DNA of 64,000 bases from an uncultured OM43 clade bacterium (GTDB lineage Bacteria; Pseudomonadota; Gammaproteobacteria; Burkholderiales; Methylophilaceae). The notes beneath the pieces are model-generated. The model had not been told where the DNA came from. It saw nothing but the letters and a program-made list of their open reading frames with translations, and did not search any database. Below are positions 43,326 through 51,514 of the stretch, piece by piece (positions within the stretch are counted from its first letter, which is position 1; each line of letters opens with the position of its first letter). The stretch lies in the NCBI GenBank assembly GCA_902558495.1, contig CACEEB010000002.1, positions 1 through 64,000 on the forward strand. The letters run 5' to 3'. The position numbers were made by a program, and so were the translations under genes.

Positions 43326-44624
43326 ATGGCAAAAATTGAAAATAATAAATCAGAGGGACTGCTTGGTTGGGTGGATGAGAGATTTCCACTCTCATCTTTT
43401 ATTAAAAATCACTTAACTGAATATTATGCTCCAAAGAATTTTAATTTTTGGTATTTTTTTGGTGCATTAGCTTTGTTCGTTTTTGTAATGCAAATTTTGA
43501 CTGGCATCTTTTTAACCATGCATTACAAACCAGATGCGGAAGAGGCATTTGCCTCAGTAGAATATATAATGCGGGATGTCTCTTTTGGATGGCTCATCCG
43601 TTACATGCATTCGACAGGATCATCTTTGTTTTTTGTAGTAATTTATCTTCATATGTTCCGAAGCCTCATGTATGGATCATATAAAAAACCGAGAGAATTA
43701 TTATGGTTGTTTGGAGTGCTAATTTTCCTATTATTAATGGCAGAAGCATTTTTTGGCTACCTTTTACCTTGGGGACAAATGTCTTACTGGGGCGCACAGG
43801 TTATTGTAAACTTATTTGCTACTATCCCCTTTATAGGGCCTGATCTTGCTGAATGGGTGCGTGGAGACTACCTGGTATCTGATGCAACTCTAAATCGTTT
43901 TTTTGCTTTTCATGTTATTGCATTACCTCTAGCATTAGCTGGGCTTATTTTTGGACATTTAATCGCATTGCATGAAGTGGGCTCAAACAATCCTGATGGA
44001 GTAGATATAAAACAAGTTAAAGATAAAAAAACAGGTATTCCCTTAGATGCAATCCCATTTCATCCTTACTATACTGTAAAAGATTTAATCGGATTGACTG
44101 TATTTTTAATTGTATTTACATCCATTATTTTTTTCGCACCGGAAATGGGTGGTTACTTTTTAGAACATAACAATTTTGTTCCTGCGAATCCATTAGTAAC
44201 CCCAGACCATATCGCACCCGTTTGGTATTTTACCCCTTTTTATTCCATTTTGAGGGCTGTTCCACCGATTATGGGTAGTCAATTTCCTGGTGTTGCAGCC
44301 ATGGGATTATCTGTAATGATTTTATTCTTAGTGCCTTGGCTGGATAAAAGTCCGGTAAGATCAATTCGCTATAAAGGTAAGCTTTTTAAAAAGTGGCTTA
44401 CTGCTTTCGTGGTTAGTTTTCTTGTTTTGGGTTATTTGGGAACAGAGCCATCTTACGTTTGGGGACAATTTTCTTCGGCATTACCAATAATTGGTGGTGG
44501 TGATATTGCTACTTTTGCTGCCAGGATTTTTACAATTATTTATTTTCTATTTTTTATTTTAATGCCCATTTACAGCAAAAAGGATGTGACTAAGAAGGTA
44601 CCCAATAGGGTAACCATGCCATGA
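43326..44624 (+). CDS. petB: Cytochrome b
   Basis: 432 aa; GSSLFFVVIYLHMFRSLMYGSYKKPRELLW, PEW-like DHIAPVWYFTPFYSILRAVP. Confidence 0.98.
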   Translation: MAKIENNKSEGLLGWVDERFPLSSFIKNHLTEYYAPKNFNFWYFFGALALFVFVMQILTGIFLTMHYKPDAEEAFASVEYIMRDVSFGWLIRYMHSTGSSLFFVVIYLHMFRSLMYGSYKKPRELLWLFGVLIFLLLMAEAFFGYLLPWGQMSYWGAQVIVNLFATIPFIGPDLAEWVRGDYLVSDATLNRFFAFHVIALPLALAGLIFGHLIALHEVGSNNPDGVDIKQVKDKKTGIPLDAIPFHPYYTVKDLIGLTVFLIVFTSIIFFAPEMGGYFLEHNNFVPANPLVTPDHIAPVWYFTPFYSILRAVPPIMGSQFPGVAAMGLSVMILFLVPWLDKSPVRSIRYKGKLFKKWLTAFVVSFLVLGYLGTEPSYVWGQFSSALPIIGGGDIATFAARIFTIIYFLFFILMPIYSKKDVTKKVPNRVTMP

Positions 44625-45319
44625 AGAATTTGATTCTAATAATTATCTGTTTTTGTTTTTTGGCTCCTACTTATGCTGCTGATCAAGTAAAGCTTTTAAG
44701 TGCTCCAGTTGATCTTAACGATAAAAGTTCTTTGCAAAGAGGAGCAAGAAATTTTATAAATTATTGCCTTAATTGTCATAGCGCAAGTTATATGAGGTAT
44801 AACCAATTAAAATTAATAGGCCTTAGTGAAGAGACAATAAAAAAAGATTTACTTTTTACAGCGGATAAAATAGGTGATCCTATGGACATTGCAATGCAAA
44901 ATGAAAATGCTAAAGTATGGTTTGGAGCCGCACCACCAAATTTATCAGTAACTGCAAGGTCAAGAGGTGCTGATTGGATTTATAGTTATTTAAGAGGATT
45001 TTACAGAGATTCTTCTAGGGAGATGGGTTGGAATAATACGGTGTATCAAAATTCTGCTATGCCTCATATATTATGGGAACTGCAAGGTGAGCAATTCTAC
45101 GATAAAACGTCAAATTCTTTAATTTTACAAAAAAAAGGTTTACTTAACCCTGAACAGTACGACCAATTCATTGGGGATATAACAAATTTCATGGTTTTTG
45201 TTTCAGAGCCTAATCAACAAAAGAGAAAGCAAATAGGTTATTATGTGCTCGCATTTTTATTATTGCTTCTAGTTTTGGTCATTAATCTAAAAAAGGAATA
45301 TTGGAAAAATATTAAATAA
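44621..45319 (+). CDS. petC: Cytochrome c1
   Basis: Signal peptide; CLNCHSASYMRYNQL heme site; C-terminal TM anchor. Confidence 0.97.
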   Translation: MKNLILIIICFCFLAPTYAADQVKLLSAPVDLNDKSSLQRGARNFINYCLNCHSASYMRYNQLKLIGLSEETIKKDLLFTADKIGDPMDIAMQNENAKVWFGAAPPNLSVTARSRGADWIYSYLRGFYRDSSREMGWNNTVYQNSAMPHILWELQGEQFYDKTSNSLILQKKGLLNPEQYDQFIGDITNFMVFVSEPNQQKRKQIGYYVLAFLLLLLVLVINLKKEYWKNIK

Positions 45320-45324
45320 ATCAC

Positions 45325-45924
45325 ATGATGAAACTCTATTCAAATTCTACCGACCCATTTAGCCACAGATGTCGAATTGTTCTCTTTGAAAAGGGCATGG
45401 ACTTCGAAGTAGTTGATGTGGATCTTGTAAATAAACCCGAGGATTTATCAACTTTGAGTCCTTATTCTGACTATCCAGTATTGGTTGAAAGAGATTTAAT
45501 TCTAACCGATGCAAATATTATTAATGAGTATATCGATGAAAGATTTCCTCATCCTCAATTAATGCCTCCTGATCCTGTAATGCGAGCACGTGCTAGATTA
45601 TTCTTAAAAGATTTTGAGAGTCAATTATTTATTAATATGCCTGACTTGGAATCACAAGATACAGAAGTTTCAGAGTCTGCAAGAAAAAAAGTAACTGATA
45701 TATTGATGCAGATTAGTCCAATATTAGGTAAGCAAGCTTATATATTGCATGAGGAATATTCCATGCTTGATGTTGCAATTGCACCACTTTTATGGAGGTT
45801 AGATCATTACAATATTAAACTCCCATCAAGTTGTGCGCCGCTCCTAAAGTATGCAGATAAGATTTTTCAAAGACCATTATTTGAAGAGGCTATGTCACCC
45901 TCAGAAAAGGCTATGCGAACATAA
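45325..45924 (+). CDS. sspA: Stringent starvation protein A (GST-like)
   Basis: 199 aa GST fold; LYSNSTDPFSHRCRIVLFEKGMDFEVVDVDL; followed by sspB. Confidence 0.95.
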   Translation: MMKLYSNSTDPFSHRCRIVLFEKGMDFEVVDVDLVNKPEDLSTLSPYSDYPVLVERDLILTDANIINEYIDERFPHPQLMPPDPVMRARARLFLKDFESQLFINMPDLESQDTEVSESARKKVTDILMQISPILGKQAYILHEEYSMLDVAIAPLLWRLDHYNIKLPSSCAPLLKYADKIFQRPLFEEAMSPSEKAMRT

Positions 45925-45930
45925 TTAATT

Positions 45931-46314
45931 ATGAAATCAACAAAGCCGTATCTAATTAGGGCAATTTTTGATTGGTGCATAGACGAGGGATTTACCCCAT
46001 ACATACTGGTTAGTTTATCGGATGAAGTTATAGTCCCAAGGGGCCATGATAAGAATAATGAGATTATCCTTAATATTTCCCCCACTTCAGTAACAAAATT
46101 AGTGATAGACGATTTAGTATCTTTCTCTTCAAGGTTTGCTGGTATTCACGAGGATATTTTGATTCCAATTGATTCAATCAGGTCAATATACGCTCAAGAA
46201 AATGGAGAGGGGTTATTTTTTGATAGAATTTGTATTACTGGAAAGAAAGCAAAAAAAAAGAAAAAATTTATAGAACAAAAAATCAAAAAACCACATTTGA
46301 AAATTGTAAAATAA
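45931..46314 (+). CDS. sspB: ClpXP protease specificity-enhancing factor SspB
   Basis: STKPYLIRAIFDWCIDEGFTPYILVSL; Lys-rich C-terminal tail. Confidence 0.93.
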   Translation: MKSTKPYLIRAIFDWCIDEGFTPYILVSLSDEVIVPRGHDKNNEIILNISPTSVTKLVIDDLVSFSSRFAGIHEDILIPIDSIRSIYAQENGEGLFFDRICITGKKAKKKKKFIEQKIKKPHLKIVK

Positions 46315-46372
46315 TTAGATAAAACTGGTTTCAAAGAAAAAAAATTGATATAGTTACTTTTTTTTCAAATAC

Positions 46373-46448
46373 GCCCTCTTAGCTCAGTTGGTAGAGCAAC
46401 GCACTTGTAATGCGTAGGTCGTCAGTTCGAATCCGACAGAGGGCACCA
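46373..46448 (+). tRNA. tRNA-Thr (TGT)
   Basis: 76-nt cloverleaf with encoded CCA; anticodon loop CTTGTAA. Confidence 0.97.
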
Positions 46449-46519
46449 ATTTTTTTAATTTAAGTTATTATTTTTATTGACAAAATCTGTCAAACATACC
46501 ATAATTTTGGGTTCGGTTG

Positions 46520-46604
46520 GGAGGGGTGGCCGAGTGGTTAAAGGCGACGGACTGTAAATCCGTTCTCTCTGAGTACGAAGGTTCGAATCCTTCTCCCTCC
46601 ACCA
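46520..46604 (+). tRNA. tRNA-Tyr (GTA)
   Basis: 85 nt, long variable arm, anticodon loop CTGTAAA, encoded CCA. Confidence 0.97.
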
Positions 46605-46643
46605 TTAGGCTTTTACTGCTATAAGTGGGTTTAGTGTGGGTAT

Positions 46644-46719
46644 GCGGGTGTAGCTCAGTTGGTAGAGCATTAGTTTTCCAAACTAAATGTCGCGAGTTCG
46701 AACCTCGTCGCCCGCTCCA
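46644..46719 (+). tRNA. tRNA-Gly (TCC)
   Basis: 76 nt, anticodon loop TTTCCAA, encoded CCA. Confidence 0.97.
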
Positions 46720-46736
46720 GATTCGAGTTTGAATCG

Positions 46737-46811
<75 letters not shown>

Positions 46812-46852
46812 GTATAAAATGTTTTTATAATTTATAACTTTTAAAGTTGTAT

Positions 46853-47760
46853 AACAAAGGAAAAAGATTATGGCTAAAGGTAAATTTGAGCGTACCAAAC
46901 CACATGTTAACGTAGGGACCATTGGTCACGTTGATCATGGTAAAACTACACTTACTGCCGCGATTTCGACAGTACTAACCAAAAAATTCGGCGGTGATAA
47001 AAAAGATTTCGCTGAAATTGATTCAGCACCCGAAGAAAAAGCACGTGGTATAACCATTAATACGTCGCATGTAGAATACGAAACAGAAACACGTCATTAC
47101 GCTCACGTTGATTGCCCTGGCCACGCTGATTATGTAAAAAATATGATTACTGGTGCCGCTCAAATGGATGGTGCAATTCTTGTGTGCTCTGCTGCTGATG
47201 GACCAATGCCGCAAACTCGTGAGCATATCCTTTTATCTCGTCAAGTTGGTGTGCCACATATTGTGGTATTCCTCAACAAAGCCGATATGGTAGATGACAA
47301 AGAATTACTGGAGCTTGTTGAAATGGAAGTACGTGAATTATTGAGTAAATATGATTTCCCTGGTGATGATATTCCTATTGTTATGGGTTCTGCATTAAAG
47401 GCATTGGAAGGAGATTCTTCTGATATTGGTGAACCAGCTATCCTTAAATTAGCTGAAGCATTAGATAGCTACATACCAGAACCTAAGCGTGCTGTTGATG
47501 GCGATTTCTTGATGCCAGTTGAGGACGTATTCTCAATTTCTGGAAGAGGTACCGTTGTAACAGGTCGTGTGGAAAGAGGAGTTGTAAAAGTTAACGAAGA
47601 AATTGAAATTGTGGGATTAAAAGCATCAGAAACAACCACGTGTACTGGTGTTGAAATGTTCCGCAAGCTTCTTGATCAAGGTCAAGCGGGGGATAACGTT
47701 GGTGTATTACTTCGTGGCACAAAACGTGAAGATGTTGAGCGTGGTCAAGTGCTATGTAAA
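46853..47760 (+). repeat. Direct repeat (tuf) identical to 63093..64000
   Basis: Identical from AACAAAGGAAAAAGATTATGGCT... to the window end (offset 16240); the first mismatch upstream is T46852 vs G63092. Confidence 0.95.
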
Positions 47761-48060
47761 CCAGGATCAATTAAACCACATACAAAATTTACAGCAGAAA
47801 TTTATTGCTTAAGTAAAGATGAAGGTGGGCGTCACACTCCATTCTTTAATGGGTATAGACCTCAGTTTTACTTTAGAACAACAGACGTAACAGGTGCAGT
47901 TGAATTACCAGAAGGCACAGAAATGGTGATGCCAGGAGATAATGTATCTATTACAGCAACACTTATCGCACCAATTGCTATGGAAGAAGGTTTACGATTT
48001 GCAATTCGTGAAGGTGGACGAACAGTTGGTTCAGGGGTTGTTGTAAAAGTTGTTGAGTAA
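46870..48060 (+). CDS. tuf: Elongation factor Tu (copy 1)
   Basis: 396 aa; [47 protein letters not shown]. Confidence 0.99.
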   Translation: MAKGKFERTKPHVNVGTIGHVDHGKTTLTAAISTVLTKKFGGDKKDFAEIDSAPEEKARGITINTSHVEYETETRHYAHVDCPGHADYVKNMITGAAQMDGAILVCSAADGPMPQTREHILLSRQVGVPHIVVFLNKADMVDDKELLELVEMEVRELLSKYDFPGDDIPIVMGSALKALEGDSSDIGEPAILKLAEALDSYIPEPKRAVDGDFLMPVEDVFSISGRGTVVTGRVERGVVKVNEEIEIVGLKASETTTCTGVEMFRKLLDQGQAGDNVGVLLRGTKREDVERGQVLCKPGSIKPHTKFTAEIYCLSKDEGGRHTPFFNGYRPQFYFRTTDVTGAVELPEGTEMVMPGDNVSITATLIAPIAMEEGLRFAIREGGRTVGSGVVVKVVE

Positions 48061-48073
48061 ATATTAATTACTT

Positions 48074-48149
48074 AGGCCAGTAGCTCAATTGGTAGAGTAT
48101 CGGTCTCCAAAACCGAGGGTTGGGGGTTCGAAGCCCTCCTGGCCTGCCA
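48074..48149 (+). tRNA. tRNA-Trp (CCA)
   Basis: AGGCCAG...CTGGCCTGCCA acceptor; anticodon loop CTCCAAA; conserved tuf-trpT-secE position. Confidence 0.97.
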
Positions 48150-48168
48150 ATAAAGGAAAGTAGTAGAA

Positions 48169-48513
48169 GTGAATATAAATATTAAACTGAGTTTATCATT
48201 TTTACTCTTCGGAGCAGGTCTTGTAGGGTTTTATGTACTATCTGGTGAGCCAGTGGTGCTAAGAATATTATCAGTATTGGTAGGCTTAGGTTTAGCAATT
48301 GCTGTTTTTTGGACTACCCCGCAAGGTCAACAAGCTTTTAGTTTTTTGAATGATGCAATAACTGAAGCAAAGAAAGTAGTCTGGCCAACAAGGAAAGAAA
48401 CATTTCAAATGACGATGATTGTTTTTATTTTAGTGGTTTTAATGGCTATTTTTCTAGCATTTGTTGATATTAGTTTTTCATACATTATTAATTTGATTTT
48501 AGGACGAGGATAA
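48169..48513 (+). CDS. secE: Preprotein translocase subunit SecE (GTG start)
   Basis: EAKKVVWPTRKETFQMT signature; upstream of nusG. Confidence 0.95.
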   Translation: MNINIKLSLSFLLFGAGLVGFYVLSGEPVVLRILSVLVGLGLAIAVFWTTPQGQQAFSFLNDAITEAKKVVWPTRKETFQMTMIVFILVVLMAIFLAFVDISFSYIINLILGRG

Positions 48514-48516
48514 TTG

Positions 48517-49053
48517 ATGTCAAAAAGATGGTATGCAGTTCAAGCCTATTCAGGTTATGAAAAAATTGTGCAGAAAAACTTACTAGAAAGAATTCAACAG
48601 TCTGAATTAAATGATCAATTTGGTGAGATATTAGTTCCAGTTGAAGAAGTCGTAGAAATGAAAGCTGGCCAAAAAACACTCAGTGAGCGCAGGTTATATC
48701 CTGGATATGTCTTAGTGCAAATGGATATGAATGACGATAGTTGGCATTTAGTAAGAAGCACCCCTAAAGTTACAGCATTTATTGGTGGTTCTGCTCAAAA
48801 ACCGACACCAATAAAGGATAAAGAAGTGGATATTATTCTTCAAAGAATGGATGATAGCAAAGTTAATCCAACGCAGAAAATGACTTTTGAGGTTGGAGAG
48901 TCTATTAGAGTTTTAGATGGTCCATTTAAAGACTTTTCTGGTTCAGTAGAAGAAATTAATTATGAAAAAAGTAAGCTTAGAGTATCAGTGGTGATTTTTG
49001 GTCGAGCAACACCTGTGGAGTTAGAGTTCGGACAAATTGAAAAAGAAGTTTAG
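48517..49053 (+). CDS. nusG: Transcription termination/antitermination protein NusG
   Basis: [34 protein letters not shown] domain [16 protein letters not shown]. Confidence 0.98.
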   Translation: MSKRWYAVQAYSGYEKIVQKNLLERIQQSELNDQFGEILVPVEEVVEMKAGQKTLSERRLYPGYVLVQMDMNDDSWHLVRSTPKVTAFIGGSAQKPTPIKDKEVDIILQRMDDSKVNPTQKMTFEVGESIRVLDGPFKDFSGSVEEINYEKSKLRVSVVIFGRATPVELEFGQIEKEV

Positions 49054-49110
49054 ATTAAAACTTGGGAGCTTTTAAATAAGCGTTTGAACCAATAATTAGG
49101 AGAATAGAGA
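49054..49110 (+). promoter_or_regulatory. Possible L1-binding leader of rplKA
   Basis: GGGAGCTTTTAAATAAGCGTTTGAACC just upstream of rplK; position fits L1 autoregulation but the structure was not computed. Confidence 0.3.
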
Positions 49111-49542
49111 ATGGCAAAGAAAATTGAAGGCTATATTAAACTTCAAATCCCTGCAGGTAAAGCAAACCCCAGCCCACCTGTTGGCCCAGCACTTGGACAA
49201 CGTGGATTAAATATTATGGATTTTTGCAAAGCATTCAATGCTGCAACACAAAGCATGGAGCCAGGACTCCCCATACCTGTAGTAATTACTGCTTATTCTG
49301 ATAAGAGCTTCACTTATATAATGAAGACTCCACCAGCATCGATTTTGATAAAAAAAGCAGCAAAAGTAGATAAAGGATCTGGAGTTCCTCACACTGAGAA
49401 AGTTGGAAAAATTACTCGAGCTCAAGCTGAGGAAATTGCGAAAACAAAACAACCAGATCTAACAGCAGCAGATATGGATGCAGCAGTCAGAACTATTGCT
49501 GGAAGTGCTAGAAGTATGGGTATTGAAGTGGAGGGCCAATAA
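49111..49542 (+). CDS. rplK: 50S ribosomal protein L11
   Basis: [26 protein letters not shown]. Confidence 0.99.
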   Translation: MAKKIEGYIKLQIPAGKANPSPPVGPALGQRGLNIMDFCKAFNAATQSMEPGLPIPVVITAYSDKSFTYIMKTPPASILIKKAAKVDKGSGVPHTEKVGKITRAQAEEIAKTKQPDLTAADMDAAVRTIAGSARSMGIEVEGQ

Positions 49543-49543
49543 T

Positions 49544-50236
49544 ATGGGGATTAATAAAAGAATGAAATTATTAACAGATTCTGTTGATAGAGATAAATTA
49601 TATTCTGTAGATGATGGCTTAGCCCTTGTTAAAGATACAGCTAAAGCCAAATTTGATGAATCAGTAGATGCATCAGTAAATTTAGGAATTGATGCCAAAA
49701 AATCTGATCAATCAGTTAGGGGTTCAATTGTTCTTCCTAATGGTACAGGAAAGACAACTCGTGTTGCTGTATTTGCCCAAGGGGATGCTGCGGAGGCTGC
49801 AAAAAAGGCCGGCGCAGACATTGTGGGATATGAAGATCTTGCCCAAAAAATAAAAGCAGGTGAAATGAATTTTGATGTTGTAATTGCTACACCAGATGCA
49901 ATGAAAATATTGGGGCCGTTGGCTCAAATTTTAGGACCGAGAGGATTGATGCCTAACCCTAAAGTTGGAACTGTCACTCCTGATACTGATAAAGCAGTAA
50001 AAAATGCAAAGGCTGGGCAAGTTCAATATAGAACAGATAAGGCAGGAATTATCCATTGCACTATTGGAAGAGCATCATTTTCTGTAGATCATTTGCAAGC
50101 AAACTTATCAGCACTGATGGAAGCTATTAATAAAGCTAAGCCAACAGGAACAAAAGGAATTTTTATAAAAAAATTGTCGATTTCTAGCACTATGGGTGTT
50201 GGAATTAAAATTGATCAAACAAGTTTAACACTTTAA
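49544..50236 (+). CDS. rplA: 50S ribosomal protein L1
   Basis: Start [42 protein letters not shown]. Confidence 0.98.
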   Translation: MGINKRMKLLTDSVDRDKLYSVDDGLALVKDTAKAKFDESVDASVNLGIDAKKSDQSVRGSIVLPNGTGKTTRVAVFAQGDAAEAAKKAGADIVGYEDLAQKIKAGEMNFDVVIATPDAMKILGPLAQILGPRGLMPNPKVGTVTPDTDKAVKNAKAGQVQYRTDKAGIIHCTIGRASFSVDHLQANLSALMEAINKAKPTGTKGIFIKKLSISSTMGVGIKIDQTSLTL

Positions 50237-50243
50237 AGAATTT

Positions 50244-50395
50244 ATGAGGTTTTCCTCATATGAAGTGCTTTGGGCTCGTGAAGTATTGCGAGGTTATCAA
50301 AGACCGTAGGTACGAAAGTTTAATTTACAAAATAAGCCTACGCAGATGGCGGTGCCCTAAGGGATAGCATCCTGATAGCGGTAATCGTTTTTTGG
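50244..50395 (+). promoter_or_regulatory. Ribosomal protein L10 leader upstream of rplJ
   Basis: About 200-nt gap before rplJ with AGCCTACGCAGATGGCGGTGCC, similar to known L10 leaders; opens with hairpin ATGAGG-TTTT-CCTCAT. Confidence 0.7.
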
Positions 50396-50437
50396 TATTA
50401 ATTTTATTAATACTTTTATTAACGTAAGGAGAAGACC

Positions 50438-50959
50438 TTGAGTCTGAATCTTGATGAAAAAAAGGCAGTAGTTGCTGAAGTTAGCAAGCAAATCGAAAAT
50501 GCCCAAGCAATGATACTCGCTGAGTATCGTGGAGTAGGTGTTGAAGATATGACAAGCCTAAGAGCTAAAGCCAGAAATTCTGGTGTGTATTTAAAAGTGC
50601 TTAAGAATAAGTTGGTAAAAAGAGCAGTTGAAGATACATCATTTTCTTCATTATCTGAAGAAATGGTTGGCCCGTTAGTTTTTGGTATATCGGAAGACCC
50701 AGTGGCAGCAGCTAAAGTATTAAATGACTTTGCTAAAGAAAATGATTTGTTTGTTATTAAAACAGGAGCAATGCCAAATGAAAGGTTAGATGTTAATGCA
50801 ATTAAAGCATTAGCTTCATTGCCGAGTCGTGAAGAATTACTTGCAAAATTATTGGGAACAATGCAAGCACCCGTTGCAAAATTTGTACGTACTTTGAATG
50901 AAGTGCCAACAAAATTTGTTAGAGGAGTAGCTGCAGTTAGAGACCAAAAACCTGCATAA
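50438..50959 (+). CDS. rplJ: 50S ribosomal protein L10 (TTG start)
   Basis: [31 protein letters not shown]. Confidence 0.98.
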   Translation: MSLNLDEKKAVVAEVSKQIENAQAMILAEYRGVGVEDMTSLRAKARNSGVYLKVLKNKLVKRAVEDTSFSSLSEEMVGPLVFGISEDPVAAAKVLNDFAKENDLFVIKTGAMPNERLDVNAIKALASLPSREELLAKLLGTMQAPVAKFVRTLNEVPTKFVRGVAAVRDQKPA

Positions 50960-51004
50960 AATTTTGACGGCAAGGCTTACTTAAACTATTAGGAGTAAAT
51001 AAAT

Positions 51005-51388
51005 ATGGCTATCTCAAAAGAAGATATCTTGGAAGCAATAGGTTCAATGTCAGTATTAGATTTATCAGAGCTGATTAAAGAAATGGAAGAAAAATTTGGT
51101 GTTTCAGCAGCAGCAGCAGCAGTAGCAGCTCCAGCAGCAGGCGGTGCAGCAGCAGGCGGTGCAGCAGCTGAAGAAAAGTCTGAGTTTGATCTTCATTTAA
51201 CAGGTATTGGTGAAAATAAAGTTAACGTTATTAAAGCCGTTAGAGAAATAACAGGGCTTGGCCTTAAAGAGGCAAAAGATATTGTTGATGCAGCACCTAA
51301 GGTTGTTAAAGAAACATTAGATAAAGCTTCAGCTGACGAAGCTTTGAAAAAATTAACTGATGCCGGCGCAACTGCTGAGCTTAAGTAG
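51005..51388 (+). CDS. rplL: 50S ribosomal protein L7/L12
   Basis: Ala-rich hinge; [27 protein letters not shown]. Confidence 0.99.
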   Translation: MAISKEDILEAIGSMSVLDLSELIKEMEEKFGVSAAAAAVAAPAAGGAAAGGAAAEEKSEFDLHLTGIGENKVNVIKAVREITGLGLKEAKDIVDAAPKVVKETLDKASADEALKKLTDAGATAELK

Positions 51389-51400
51389 TTAATTCTTATG

Positions 51401-51436
51401 GTAAGGCTGAATCTTAAATAAAAGATTCAGCCTTAC
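51401..51436 (+). terminator. rplL-rpoB intergenic hairpin 1 (attenuator or RNase III site candidate)
   Basis: 15-bp perfect stem GTAAGGCTGAATCTT / AAGATTCAGCCTTAC with 6-nt loop AAATAA, followed by TTTATTTAA. Confidence 0.8.
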
Positions 51437-51451
51437 TTTATTTAATAAAGT

Positions 51452-51495
51452 ATTTATATATGAAAAAACTTATTTGAGTTTTTTCATATATAAAT
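51452..51495 (+). repeat. rplL-rpoB intergenic hairpin 2
   Basis: 19-bp perfect stem ATTTATATATGAAAAAACT / AGTTTTTTCATATATAAAT with 6-nt loop TATTTG; ends about 20 nt before the rpoB ATG. Confidence 0.8.
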
Positions 51496-51514
51496 TGTTA
51501 ATTCTGGAGATGCT

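Noticed and set aside
51110-51175. GCA-rich tandem repeat as a microsatellite or novel repeat
   Set aside because: It encodes the normal Ala/Gly-rich hinge of L7/L12.
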